A stretch of 64,000 bases of DNA from Pseudomonas sp. efr-133-TYG-5 (lineage in GTDB: Bacteria > Pseudomonadota > Gammaproteobacteria > Pseudomonadales > Pseudomonadaceae). The stretch covers positions 1-64,000 of the forward strand of contig NZ_JARVSM010000003.1 of assembly GCF_030209175.1 (NCBI RefSeq), given 5' to 3'. Every line of letters starts with the position of its first letter. The first letter of the stretch is position 1. Of this stretch, positions 29,442 through 39,366 are shown one piece after another. The translations under genes and the position numbers were made by a program. A model generated the notes under the pieces. That model was not told the origin of the DNA. It did not search any database and was given only the letters and a program-made list of their open reading frames with translations.

Positions 29442-30157
29442 CAGTGTCCTCCCGCCGAAAACCGGTCGCGACTGTTGGTCAGGTGCAGCCACATCGCAGC
29501 GCGGGCGGCGTCCGGGTCCTGGCGCTTGATGGCGTTGAGAATCGCCTCGTGCTCCAGATTGGCCAGTTGTCCGAGCTTGCTCAGGTCGGCAGCACCACGC
29601 TCGATGGCATTGACCCGCGTGCGCGGAATCATCGCACTGCCCAGGTGCTGCATGATTTCGCTGAAACAGACATTGCCGGTGGCCTCGGCGATCAGCAGAT
29701 GAAAGCGCCGGTCGGCCTCCACGCAACTGTCGTTATTGGCCAGCAGGCTCTGATAGTCATCCAGCGCCTGGCGCATCTGCAGCAGTTGCTGCTCCGACCG
29801 CCGTTGCGCCGCCAGCGCCGCGGCCTGAGTCTCCAGGCCCATGCGCAACTCGAGAATGCTGCGCACGCCGAGCGCAGTGTCGACATTCAGCCGCAGTCCC
29901 TGCTCCGGCGCACGCTCGATGACAAACGTACCGATGCCGTGCCGCGTCTCGACCAGCCCGGAAGCCTGCAACTTGGAAATCGCCTCGCGCACCACGGTTC
30001 GGCTGACACCGTGTTCCTGCACGATGGTGTTTTCCGAAGGCAGTTTGTCACCGGGCAGCATCTGCCCGAGCAGAATGCTCTGGGTCAGCTTTTCCACCAG
30101 ATCGTGGGCCAGGTTGTGCGCGCGTTTGCGTGCGGGAGCGTCGAGGTCTTCTTGCAT
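29441..30157 (-). CDS. GntR/FadR family regulator, likely of the glucarate genes
   Basis: A 238-residue repressor-type protein. The N-terminal winged helix-turn-helix (LVEKLTQSILLGQMLPGDKLPSE..SRTVVREAIS) is followed by an all-helical FadR-type (FCD) ligand domain with the metal-binding pattern FHLLIAEATGN plus later His residues. The ATG at 30157 (MQEDLDAPARKR) fits the family. It is divergent from gudP-gudD. TTGT-N3-ACAA palindromes in the gap fit the TnGT-N3-ACnA operators of FadR-type regulators, so local control with autoregulation is likely. The ligand may be glucarate or a derivative. Confidence 0.88.
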   Translation of the reverse strand: MQEDLDAPARKRAHNLAHDLVEKLTQSILLGQMLPGDKLPSENTIVQEHGVSRTVVREAISKLQASGLVETRHGIGTFVIERAPEQGLRLNVDTALGVRSILELRMGLETQAAALAAQRRSEQQLLQMRQALDDYQSLLANNDSCVEADRRFHLLIAEATGNVCFSEIMQHLGSAMIPRTRVNAIERGAADLSKLGQLANLEHEAILNAIKRQDPDAARAAMWLHLTNSRDRFSAGGH

Positions 30158-30242
30158 GATCGGTTCCGGTTGGCGGTCCTGTCGATCGTAGCACTGCCGA
30201 CGTGGAGCGTTGTGCTGAATGGGTCGCGCAAAACCCGTCAAC

Positions 30243-30253
30243 TTGTATGACAA
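30243..30253. promoter_or_regulatory. Putative GntR operator, regulator side
   Basis: TTGTATGACAA, a perfect TTGT-N3-ACAA palindrome, lies 86 bases upstream of the regulator start. It matches the TnGT-N3-ACnA pattern known for FadR-subfamily operators. Confidence 0.6.
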
Positions 30254-30430
30254 CATTCAAATAAAACGCCAATTCGCCACATGCTCAAGGTGACTCATCG
30301 CCATTAGCGAAGAATACAACCAGATTATTCGCTCCTTCTCCTCCCACCTAAACCCTAGCAAATAAAGGCTTTAAAACCAAAAAGAGATAAAAAACCGTAC
30401 CACTCGAACAATTTGATTGAGCCAACCGGC

Positions 30431-30460
30431 TTGTAGGACAAAAAATTGTAGTTGTATGAT
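30431..30460 (+). promoter_or_regulatory. gudP promoter overlapped by operators
   Basis: TTGTAG at 30431-30436 and TATGAT at 30455-30460 are 18 bases apart and form a good sigma-70 promoter. The palindrome TTGTAGGACAA (30431-30441) covers the -35 element, and a degenerate copy, TTGTATGATGT (30452-30462), covers the -10 element. This is the layout expected for repression by blocking RNA polymerase. Confidence 0.6.
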
Positions 30461-30512
30461 GTCTAGCAACAACGCAACAACCCGCATAAAAATAACGAGT
30501 GGGAGAAAACCA

Positions 30513-31859
30513 GTGAAACCATCCATCGCCGGGATGACCGAAGGCACCGATCCGGTGCTCGCTGCGGCCATCGCCAAAGTCAAACGCCACGTCCTGCCGC
30601 TGTTCGTGATCATGTTCATCGTCAATTACATTGACCGAGTGAACATCGGCTTCGTCCGTACCCATATGGAGCACGACCTCGGTATCGGTGCCGCCGCCTA
30701 CGGGCTCGGCGCCGGCCTGTTCTTCATCGGTTACGCGCTGTTCGAAGTCCCCTCCAACATGTTGCTGCAGAAGGTCGGCGCGCGGATCTGGCTGACCCGC
30801 ATCATGCTCACCTGGGGCCTGGTCGCGGCCGGCATGGCCTTCATCCAGAACGAAACCCACTTCTACATCCTGCGTTTCCTGCTCGGCGTCGCCGAGGCCG
30901 GGTTCTTTCCCGGGGTGATCTACTACTTCACCCGCTGGCTGCCCGGCGTCGAACGCGGCAAGGCGATCGCGATCTTCCTCAGCGGTTCGGCCGTGGCCTC
31001 GCTGATCTCCGGCCCGCTGTCGGGCCTGCTCCTGCAGATCAACGGCCTGGGCCTGCATGGCTGGCAGTGGATGTACTTCATCGAAGGGATGTTTTCGGTG
31101 GGTCTGTGCGTGTTCGTCTGGTTCTGGCTCGACGCCAAGCCCCACGACGCGAAATGGCTGAGCCGCGCCGAACAGGACGCGCTGGTCAGCGCCATCGATG
31201 ACGAACAACGTGCGCGGGAAGCGGCGACGCCGATCAGGCCGTCGCTGGGCAAACTGCTCAAGGATCGGCAGATCATCCTGTTCTGCCTGATCTATTTCTT
31301 CATTCAACTGACGATCTACGCCGCGACGTTCTGGCTGCCGAGCATCATCAAGAAGATGGGTGAGATGAGCGACTTCCAGGTCGGGCTGTTCAACTCGATT
31401 CCGTGGCTGCTGTCGATTGTCGGCATGTACGCCTTCGCCTCCTTCTCGGCGAAGTGGAAGCACCAGCAGGCGTGGGTCGCCACGGCCTTGCTGATCGCTG
31501 CCGCCGGCATGTTCATGTCGACCACTGGCGGGCCGATCTTCGCCTTCGTGGCCATCTGCTTCGCCGCGCTGGGCTTCAAATCGGCGTCGTCGCTGTTCTG
31601 GCCGATTCCTCAGGCCTACCTCGATGCACGCATTGCCGCCGCCGTCATCGCCTTGATCAATTCGGTGGGCAACCTGGGCGGCTTCGTTGCGCCGACCACC
31701 TTCGGTCTGCTGGAAGAACACACCGGCTCGATCCAGGGCGGCCTGTATGGGCTGGCCGCGACCTCGATCATTGCCGCGATCATCGTCTTCGCCGCCCGTA
31801 CCACGCCGAAATCCGCAGCCACCGCCAGCGTGGTCGACGCCACGCCGAAACACGCCTGA
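30513..31859 (+). CDS. gudP: MFS D-glucarate/galactarate transporter
   Basis: A 448-residue major facilitator protein with about 12 membrane spans, of the anion:cation symporter type. The family start (FVIMFIVNYIDRVNIGFV) is present, and GVAEAGFFPGVIYYFTRWLP is typical of hexarate and related acid transporters. The GTG start at 30513 is chosen because GGGAG lies seven bases upstream and the residues before it are not family-like. It is followed at 24 bases by glucarate dehydratase, so it very likely imports D-glucarate or galactarate. Confidence 0.88.
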   Translation: MKPSIAGMTEGTDPVLAAAIAKVKRHVLPLFVIMFIVNYIDRVNIGFVRTHMEHDLGIGAAAYGLGAGLFFIGYALFEVPSNMLLQKVGARIWLTRIMLTWGLVAAGMAFIQNETHFYILRFLLGVAEAGFFPGVIYYFTRWLPGVERGKAIAIFLSGSAVASLISGPLSGLLLQINGLGLHGWQWMYFIEGMFSVGLCVFVWFWLDAKPHDAKWLSRAEQDALVSAIDDEQRAREAATPIRPSLGKLLKDRQIILFCLIYFFIQLTIYAATFWLPSIIKKMGEMSDFQVGLFNSIPWLLSIVGMYAFASFSAKWKHQQAWVATALLIAAAGMFMSTTGGPIFAFVAICFAALGFKSASSLFWPIPQAYLDARIAAAVIALINSVGNLGGFVAPTTFGLLEEHTGSIQGGLYGLAATSIIAAIIVFAARTTPKSAATASVVDATPKHA

Positions 31860-31883
31860 ATTCCGTCAAACAGGACACTGACC

Positions 31884-33227
31884 ATGACCGTACACGACAT
31901 CGCCAAAGCCCCGCTCATCACTGACATGCAGGTCATCCCGGTAGCCGGGCACGACGGCATGCTGCTCAACCTGAGCGGCGCCCACGGGCCGTACTTCACC
32001 CGCAACATCGTTATTCTCAAGGACAACGCCGGCCACACCGGCGTCGGCGAAGTGCCCGGCGGCGAACGCATCCGCCAGACCCTGGAAGACGCACGCAGCC
32101 TGGTGGTCGGCAGCCCGATCGGCAGCTATCAGAAGATCCTCAATCAAGTGCGCCAGACCTTTGCCGACCGTGACGCCGGCGGTCGCGGCCTGCAGACGTT
32201 CGACCTGCGCATCACCATTCACGCGGTCACCGGCCTGGAAGCCGCCCTGCTCGACCTGCTCGGCCAACACCTCGACGTGCCGGTAGCGGCACTGCTCGGC
32301 GAAGGCCAGCAGCGCGACAAGGTAAAAATGCTCGGCTACCTGTTCTACGTCGGTGACCGCCGCGCCACCGACCTGGCCTACCGCAGCGAGCCGGATGCCG
32401 ACAACGACTGGTTCCGCGTGCGTCACGAGCAGGCATTGAGCGCCGACGCCGTGGTCAAACTCGCCGAGGCCGCCCAGGCACGCTATGGCTTCCACGACTT
32501 CAAGCTCAAGGGCGGCGTGCTCAGCGGCGATGCGGAGATCGAAGCGGTGACGGCGCTGGCCGAACGCTTCCCCGAGGCGCGCATCACCCTCGACCCGAAC
32601 GGTGCCTGGTCACTCAAGGAAGCCATCCGCCTGTGTCGCGACCAGCACCACGTGCTGGCTTACGCCGAGGACCCGTGCGGCGCGGAAAACGGCTATTCGG
32701 GCCGCGAGGTGATGGCTGAATTCCGCCGCGCCACGGGGCTCAAGACCGCCACCAACATGATCGCCACCGACTGGCGCGAAATGGGTCATGCGATCCAGTT
32801 GCAGTCCGTCGACATCCCGCTCGCCGACCCGCACTTCTGGACCATGCAGGGCTCGGTGCGTGTGGCGCAGATGTGCCACGAATGGGGGCTGACCTGGGGC
32901 TCGCATTCCAACAACCACTTCGATATTTCCCTGGCCATGTTCACCCATGTCGCCGCCGCGGCGCCGGGCGAAATCACCGCCATCGACACTCACTGGATCT
33001 GGCAGGACGGCCAGCGCCTGACCAAGGCGCCGCTGCAAATTGTCGACGGCTGCGTACAGGTGCCGGAAAAACCCGGGCTGGGCGTGGAGCTGGACATGGA
33101 TCAGGTCGCCAAGGCACATGAGCTTTACAAGGGCATGGGCCTGGGCGCGCGCGATGACAGCGTGGCGATGCAGTACCTGCTGCCAGGGTGGAAATTCGAT
33201 AACAAGAAGCCGTGCCTGCTGCGTTGA
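31884..33227 (+). CDS. gudD: Glucarate dehydratase
   Basis: An enolase-superfamily enzyme of 447 residues that dehydrates D-glucarate (or L-idarate) to 5-keto-4-deoxyglucarate. The catalytic Lys motif FKLKGG places Lys207 and Lys209. The metal ligands lie in LDPNGAW (Asp237) and YAEDPCG (Glu262), with His341 in GSHSNNHFD, close to the E. coli GudD positions. It is co-transcribed with gudP; the later steps to 2-oxoglutarate or pyruvate are not encoded in the window. Confidence 0.93.
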   Translation: MTVHDIAKAPLITDMQVIPVAGHDGMLLNLSGAHGPYFTRNIVILKDNAGHTGVGEVPGGERIRQTLEDARSLVVGSPIGSYQKILNQVRQTFADRDAGGRGLQTFDLRITIHAVTGLEAALLDLLGQHLDVPVAALLGEGQQRDKVKMLGYLFYVGDRRATDLAYRSEPDADNDWFRVRHEQALSADAVVKLAEAAQARYGFHDFKLKGGVLSGDAEIEAVTALAERFPEARITLDPNGAWSLKEAIRLCRDQHHVLAYAEDPCGAENGYSGREVMAEFRRATGLKTATNMIATDWREMGHAIQLQSVDIPLADPHFWTMQGSVRVAQMCHEWGLTWGSHSNNHFDISLAMFTHVAAAAPGEITAIDTHWIWQDGQRLTKAPLQIVDGCVQVPEKPGLGVELDMDQVAKAHELYKGMGLGARDDSVAMQYLLPGWKFDNKKPCLLR

Positions 33228-33246
33228 CTCCCCGGCAGCGCCCTCT

Positions 33247-33270
33247 CGTGGCAGCACACGTGCTGCCACG
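33247..33270. terminator. Hairpin between convergent gudD and ampR
   Basis: CGTGGCAGCA / TGCTGCCACG form a ten-base-pair stem around a CACG loop, 20 bases after gudD and just before the ampR stop. Neither side has a T-tract, so it may act as a weak two-way terminator or only protect 3' ends. Confidence 0.5.
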
Positions 33271-33275
33271 GGTGT

Positions 33276-34151
33276 CTACTCCAGCGTCGCCTGTAACAAC
33301 CACGCCTTGAACGCGCTCATGGCCGATGTCTGCGGGCGCGACTGCAGACGCGTCAACCAATAACTGCCCGTGGTGATTTCGATGGCGAACGGCTGGCGGA
33401 TGCTGTCCGCCGCCAGTTGCCGGGCAAACATCAGCGGCGGTGCCAGCGCCACCCCGCCCCCCTGCAACGCCGCTTCCATCATCGCCAGCGACGAGTCGAA
33501 GACGATGCTCTGCGGGGGCGCAGCGTGGGTCGCCAAACCGGCGGCGTGAAACCACTCCGGCCACTCATCGGTGCGATAGGAGCGCAGCAGACGCTGTTGC
33601 AGCAGGTCTGCCGGGGTGTGCAATTGCCGGGCGATTTCCGGCACGCACAACACCGACAACGGCGCGTCGAGCAACCGCGTCGCTTCGATGCCGTGCCAGG
33701 CGCCAGCGCCAAATCGGATCGCGTAATCCAGGCCTTCGGCGGCGACGTCGACGCGATTGTTGTGGGTCGACAGTCGCAAATCTATGAGCGGATGTTTCGC
33801 CTGGAAGTCCGCCAGCCGCGGCAACAGCCAGCCCACGGCGAAGGTGCCGACCGCGCCGACCGTGAGCATTTCCCGATAGTGTCCGCCGGCAAGGCGCTCG
33901 AGCATCTGCGCGATATGATCGAACGAAGTGCTCAGCACCGGCAGCAGGGTTTCCCCTTCGCTGGTCAGCATCAGCCCGCGGGGCAGGCGTTTGAACAGGG
34001 TGACGTTGAGTTGCGCCTCGAGGCTTTTGACTTGATGGCTGACCGCCGCCTGAGTCACGCACAGTTCGACGGCGGCGCGCGTGAAGCTCAGATGCCGCGC
34101 GGAGGCTTCGAAGGCACGCAGGGCATTGAGGGGCAGTTGCGGTCGAATCAT
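33276..34151 (-). CDS. ampR: LysR family beta-lactamase regulator AmpR
   Basis: A 291-residue LysR regulator with a helix-turn-helix in the first 60 residues (LPLNALRAFEASARHLSFTRAA, TQAAVSHQVKSLE). The effector domain closely matches what I recall of P. aeruginosa AmpR (GTFAVGWLLPRL, STHNNRVD, GLDYAIRFGAGAWHG, TGSYWLTRLQSR). AmpR senses muropeptides and UDP-MurNAc-pentapeptide and controls ampC. It is transcribed divergently from the beta-lactamase gene, the classic ampR-ampC arrangement. The ATG at 34151 gives the family N-terminus. Confidence 0.93.
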   Translation of the reverse strand: MIRPQLPLNALRAFEASARHLSFTRAAVELCVTQAAVSHQVKSLEAQLNVTLFKRLPRGLMLTSEGETLLPVLSTSFDHIAQMLERLAGGHYREMLTVGAVGTFAVGWLLPRLADFQAKHPLIDLRLSTHNNRVDVAAEGLDYAIRFGAGAWHGIEATRLLDAPLSVLCVPEIARQLHTPADLLQQRLLRSYRTDEWPEWFHAAGLATHAAPPQSIVFDSSLAMMEAALQGGGVALAPPLMFARQLAADSIRQPFAIEITTGSYWLTRLQSRPQTSAMSAFKAWLLQATLE

Positions 34152-34173
34152 GGCCAGTCCCAAATTTTTCTAA

Positions 34174-35478
<1,305 letters not shown>

Positions 35479-35498
35479 CGGCGCACCACAATCAACCG

Positions 35499-35535
35499 CA
35501 AAAAAAGGGGCGACCTGGAAACAGGTCGCCCCTTG
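35499..35535. terminator. Bidirectional terminator between ampC and the DUF4174 gene
   Basis: GGGGCGACCTG / CAGGTCGCCCC form a strong eleven-pair stem with a four-base loop. A run of A on the left gives a T-tract on the minus strand, so it is best for the minus-strand DUF4174 gene, and it can also stop ampC transcripts. Confidence 0.85.
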
Positions 35536-35578
35536 CGTAGGTCAACGTCGGGATGTGAAACCCGGCGACGCGCCTTGA

Positions 35579-36142
35579 TCAGTCATCCGGCATTTCCGGC
35601 GGCTTGGCCGGCTTGCTCGGTTTACTGGCCTTGGCCCCCTTCGCAGGTTTTTCTGCTGCCGGTTCCGCGGCGGCCGGTGCAGCCGCTGCGGCAGCGGCTT
35701 CCTTCTCGGCCATGGGCATGGCGTCGATGGTGTCGAAGATTTTCTTCAGGTCGACCGACTTGGCCTCGTCGCCCGACGCCGAGAGTTTGGTTTCGCCGTC
35801 CTTGCCCACCAGGAACACTTTCGGGTACGCCCCGGCGCCGAGTTTCAGCGAACGCAGCAGGGCCATGGTGTCCTGCTGGCCGAGGTCTTTGCCATCGAGC
35901 TGGCCGGCCATGTTGAGGATGCTGTAGACCTTGATGTTGCGATCGGCGACGCCTTTCTTGTTGGCCGGATCGTCCAGCGATTTCTTCAGGCTCACCCATA
36001 CAGGGTCAACGGTGCTGGACGCGATCACGATCACCGGGCGGGCCCGGCCAATGTCCGCTGCAAGCGGGGAATCGTTGTCGGCGGCAAACAGGGGGCCGGC
36101 AATCGCCAGCAAGGTTGTCAGGGTCAGAGACCTGATGAGCAT
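35579..36142 (-). CDS. Exported DUF4174-like protein
   Basis: A 187-residue secreted protein. A signal peptide (MLIRSLTLTTLLAIAGPLFA) is followed by a thioredoxin-like region of DUF4174 type (RPVIVIASSTVDPVWVSLKKSL .. AYPKVFLVGKDGETKLSASGDEAKSVDLKKIFDTID). The tail is rich in Ala, Lys and Pro. The start at 36142 is decided by AAGGAG six bases upstream; the ATG at 36148 lies right against that site. There are no CxxC cysteines, so thiol chemistry is unlikely. Its function is unknown. Confidence 0.8.
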   Translation of the reverse strand: MLIRSLTLTTLLAIAGPLFAADNDSPLAADIGRARPVIVIASSTVDPVWVSLKKSLDDPANKKGVADRNIKVYSILNMAGQLDGKDLGQQDTMALLRSLKLGAGAYPKVFLVGKDGETKLSASGDEAKSVDLKKIFDTIDAMPMAEKEAAAAAAAPAAAEPAAEKPAKGAKASKPSKPAKPPEMPDD

Positions 36143-36349
36143 GCGCATCTCCTTTTGATATCCACGCTCTAATGATTGCGCATCACGGCGATTGTTCCGG
36201 GACGCGCCCGGCAAATGTGTTTCGCCTTGTCCAAAGCTTAGGTCAGGCCCGACATTGCGCAACCGGGCGCACAAGCGCAAGGCGCATTTGATTACCTTTT
36301 ATGAGCGCATTAGGGTGGCTGTTCGAATCACGAAAGGGAGTTCACCCGC

Positions 36350-36814
36350 ATGCACATCGATTACTTGTGCGACCACCCCGAATTGATCGCCGAACTGGCC
36401 GCGCTCAACTTTCAGGAGTGGGGCCAGTTCCGCCCTGACGACACCCTGGAGGCGCGCACCGAACGCATGCGCGCAGCCTGCGGCAAAGGCGCGATTCCCA
36501 GCGTGGTGGTGGCGCTGGAGGACTCGCAATTGCTCGGCGGCGCCTTGCTGATCGACAGCGACATGCAACTGCGCCCGCAGCTGACACCGTGGCTGGCGGG
36601 GGTCTACGTGAAGGCCGAGCACCGCGGGCGCGGGATAGCCTCACAACTGGTCAATCGCATCGTCGCCGAAGCGGCGGCGCTGGGTGTGCAGGAGCTGTAC
36701 CTGTACACCGACGCGGCCCAGTCGCTGTATGCGCGCTTGGGCTGGGAAGTGGTGGAAGAGCTGATATATGAGGACTTGCCAGTGACCGTGATGAAGCGCA
36801 GTACGCGACTCTGA
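36350..36814 (+). CDS. GNAT family N-acetyltransferase
   Basis: A 154-residue acetyltransferase. The acetyl-CoA motif A is seen as GVYVKAEHRGRGIASQLVNRIV near residues 83-104. A Tyr-containing C-terminal motif (LYTDAAQSLYARLGW) follows. The substrate is unknown. AAAGGGAG stands about 11 bases before the ATG. The gene is a single plus-strand unit between the DUF4174 gene and a minus-strand pair. Confidence 0.88.
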   Translation: MHIDYLCDHPELIAELAALNFQEWGQFRPDDTLEARTERMRAACGKGAIPSVVVALEDSQLLGGALLIDSDMQLRPQLTPWLAGVYVKAEHRGRGIASQLVNRIVAEAAALGVQELYLYTDAAQSLYARLGWEVVEELIYEDLPVTVMKRSTRL

Positions 36815-36821
36815 GCGACTG

Positions 36822-37148
36822 TCAGCGCCACGCCGCGTCGAGCTCGACCCGCAGCTGTGCCGCCGCGACGGGGCGTCCGGCGAGGTTCAGCGTGCCAGCT
36901 TCGAGGTCGATGCGCAGGGTCACCGCGGGCCGATCGCCGGGGTATTGGCGCAGCACCAGGTCGATGCCGCCGGGTGTTTCCTCGGTGGTGCCCAGCAGGT
37001 CCCACAGGCTGTCGCGCAGATCCAGCAGCGTTTGCTGGTTCTGCCGGTCGACCACCTGCGGCGCATGCAGCCAGTGGCTCATGCGCATCTCGCGCGGTTC
37101 GACCGTGATCGCCAGGCGCCCATTGCAGTGCAGCGTGGTTTCGCTCAT
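36822..37148 (-). CDS. Small hypothetical protein next to TauE/SafE
   Basis: A 108-residue soluble protein starting MSETTLHCNGRLAITVEPREMRMSHW-like and rich in beta-strand-type segments. It has no signal peptide or membrane span and I recognise no family. It lies nine bases downstream of the TauE/SafE gene on the same strand, so it is probably co-transcribed, and it may be a small conserved Pseudomonas protein. It ends eight bases from the convergent GNAT gene. Confidence 0.7.
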   Translation of the reverse strand: MSETTLHCNGRLAITVEPREMRMSHWLHAPQVVDRQNQQTLLDLRDSLWDLLGTTEETPGGIDLVLRQYPGDRPAVTLRIDLEAGTLNLAGRPVAAAQLRVELDAAWR

Positions 37149-37157
37149 GGCCGCCGA

Positions 37158-37943
37158 TCAGAACGCCAGTTTGTAGCCGATCAGCAACAGCATGGTTGCC
37201 AGGCACGGACGCAGCAGTTCATCGGAGATGCGCCCGGTCAGGTGGCTGCCCAGCCAGATACCCGGCAGCGAACCGAGCAGCAGGAAACCCAGCACGCCCC
37301 AGTCCATGTTGCCCATGCTCGCGTGGCCGAGGCCGGCGACCAGGGTCAGCGGCACGGCGTGGGCGATTTCGGTGCCGACCAGGCGCCGCGTCGGCAGCAA
37401 CGGATAAAGAATGAACAGCGCCACGGTGCCGAGGGCGCCTGCGCCAATCGAGGTCAGGGCGACCATGGTGCCGAGGATCAGCCCGGTGATCACGGTCATC
37501 ACATTCAGTCGCGCACCGCTGGGGTTGTAGTTGCCACCGGCGCGTTTGTGGGCGAATGCCAATAGACGTTTCTTGAACAGAATCGCCAGGGCCGTGGCGA
37601 ACAGCACGAAGCCCAGGGCCTGCTTGATGATGGCGTTCATCGCTTCGGGCGCGGTGTGCAGGGTGCTGAGAAACCACAGGGTCATGGCCACCGCTGGCAC
37701 GCTGCCGAGGGTCAGCCAGCCGGTGATGGCCCAGTCGATGTTGTTGTTCTTGCGGTGCACCAGCACGCCACTGGATTTGGTGATCGCCGCGTACAACAGG
37801 TCGGTACCCACCGCAGTGGCCGGGTTGATGCCGAACCACAACAGGATTGGCGTCATCAATGAACCACCGCCGACACCGGTCATGCCGACGATGAACCCTA
37901 CCACCAGCCCGGCAACCATCAGGCCGAAATTTGCCAATTCCAT
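37158..37943 (-). CDS. TauE/SafE family sulfite exporter-like permease
   Basis: A 261-residue inner membrane protein with about eight spans. It has the family opening GLVVGFIVGMTGVGGGSLMTPILLWFGI and the second repeat (VALTSIGAGALGTVALFILYPLL). Members move sulfite, sulfonates or other small organic acids across the membrane; the substrate here is unknown. The ATG at 37943 (MELANFGLMV) gives the usual N-terminus. Confidence 0.88.
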   Translation of the reverse strand: MELANFGLMVAGLVVGFIVGMTGVGGGSLMTPILLWFGINPATAVGTDLLYAAITKSSGVLVHRKNNNIDWAITGWLTLGSVPAVAMTLWFLSTLHTAPEAMNAIIKQALGFVLFATALAILFKKRLLAFAHKRAGGNYNPSGARLNVMTVITGLILGTMVALTSIGAGALGTVALFILYPLLPTRRLVGTEIAHAVPLTLVAGLGHASMGNMDWGVLGFLLLGSLPGIWLGSHLTGRISDELLRPCLATMLLLIGYKLAF

Positions 37944-38070
37944 TAAGACGTCCAGAAAAACGACAGGAAAAATCTGGCCCGCAGCATAGCGATTTTTCTT
38001 ATAACTACCTATATCGATCCGATCTATCGTTATGCCCTGAAGCAATTACCGGCACCGGCGCCAGTACCGC

Positions 38071-39285
38071 TCAATGTTGCCGGCGACCCGGTTTGAAACT
38101 GTGCTGGCGATTGATCCACACCGTGGCCAACGCGATCAGCGACAGGATCAGCAACGCCCACGGAAACGCCAGTGCACCCGCCCGGTCCAGCAACAGGCCG
38201 CCGAACAGACCACCGCCGGCAATCGCCACGTTCCACGAAGTGGTGAGCATCGCCTGCACCACATCGACGTGGTCGCCGGCCGAATCGGCCGCCGCCGTCA
38301 GCAGCAGCGTGGCCGAGCCACCGAACGACAGGCCCCACACCGCCATGCAGGCGTAGATCAGCCACGCCGACGGTGCCGCCAGCGCCAGCACCAGCGCGGT
38401 CACGGCGAACACCGCGAGGCTGAGCAGGGTCAGCCAGCGCAACCAGCGATCCACCAGCAGGCCGATGATCCAGATGCCCAGCAGCGAACACAGGCCGAAT
38501 ACCAGCAGCACCAGATCGACGCGTTCGGCCAGGCCGGCCTGCATCAGGAACGGCGCGATATAGGTGTAGAGAATGTTGTGCCCGAGCATCCACGTCAGCA
38601 CCACGAACAGCACCGGACGCACGCCGGGCAAGCGCAGCGATTGCATCAGTGGCAGACGCTCGTCGCCGGCCTGGCCGGGCCGATCCGGCACCGCAACGAC
38701 AATCCACGCCGCCAGCACCAGCGCCAGCCCGGACATGATCGCGAACGACGCACGCCAGCCGATCATATGGCCCAGCCAGGTCCCGGCCGGCGTGCCCAGC
38801 GACAGCGCCACCGGGGTGCCGAGCATGGCAATTGCCAGCGCCCGTCCCTGTTGATGCACCGGCACTAGGCGCCGGGCGTAACCGGCCATGATGCCCCACG
38901 ACAACCCCGCCGCCATCCCGGCGAGAAACCGTGACGCCAAAGTCAGACCGTAATGACTGGAAAGCGTGGTGATGGTGTTGAACAGCAGAAACCCGCCGAC
39001 CGTCATCAGCAGCACCCGCCGCCGACGCCAGCCGCGCGTGGCCACCGTCAGCGGAATGGCCGCGACAATCGAGCCGAGTGCATACAGCGTCACCAGTTGC
39101 CCGGCGAGCACCTCGCTGACGTCAAGGCCGGCGCCGATCTGCGGCAGCAGGCCGGCCGGCAGTGTTTCGGTGAGGATGGCGATGAAACCGGTCATGGCGA
39201 ACGCCAGCAACGCGGCGTAGGGCAGTTTTTCGCGCTCGGTGGCGCGCTCCAGACGGCTGTAGTCGGCGCTTGCGGGGTCGGTCAT
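38071..39285 (-). CDS. MFS transporter, AraJ/sugar-efflux type
   Basis: A 404-residue major facilitator with about 12 membrane spans. Features are ALLAFAMTGFIAILTETLPAGLLPQI, the RxGRR-like loop (RGWRRRRVLL) after the second or third span, and GTPVALSLGTPAGTWLG in the middle. The pattern fits the drug and arabinose/sugar efflux group (AraJ, YdhP). The substrate cannot be predicted. AAGGAG occurs 11 bases before the ATG, slightly far. Confidence 0.87.
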   Translation of the reverse strand: MTDPASADYSRLERATEREKLPYAALLAFAMTGFIAILTETLPAGLLPQIGAGLDVSEVLAGQLVTLYALGSIVAAIPLTVATRGWRRRRVLLMTVGGFLLFNTITTLSSHYGLTLASRFLAGMAAGLSWGIMAGYARRLVPVHQQGRALAIAMLGTPVALSLGTPAGTWLGHMIGWRASFAIMSGLALVLAAWIVVAVPDRPGQAGDERLPLMQSLRLPGVRPVLFVVLTWMLGHNILYTYIAPFLMQAGLAERVDLVLLVFGLCSLLGIWIIGLLVDRWLRWLTLLSLAVFAVTALVLALAAPSAWLIYACMAVWGLSFGGSATLLLTAAADSAGDHVDVVQAMLTTSWNVAIAGGGLFGGLLLDRAGALAFPWALLILSLIALATVWINRQHSFKPGRRQH

Positions 39286-39366
39286 GACGGATGGCGCTCC
39301 TTTTGAGTCAATTCAGGCGAAGGATTGTATACAAATATCGCCACCTGCCACTCTACCCGACTGCGC

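Larger units (their letters stand above)
30158..30512. promoter_or_regulatory. Divergent regulatory region between GntR gene and gudP
   Basis: This 355-base gap holds no gene and is notably AT-richer than its surroundings. It contains a sigma-70-like promoter for gudP, perfect operator-like palindromes at 30243-30253 and 30431-30441, and a degenerate copy at 30452-30462. A GGGAG ribosome site stands before the GTG start of gudP. Confidence 0.75.

Noticed and set aside
30348..31853. A 501-codon minus-strand frame opposite gudP
   Set aside because: Charged, low-complexity antisense translation opposite a clear 12-span transporter.
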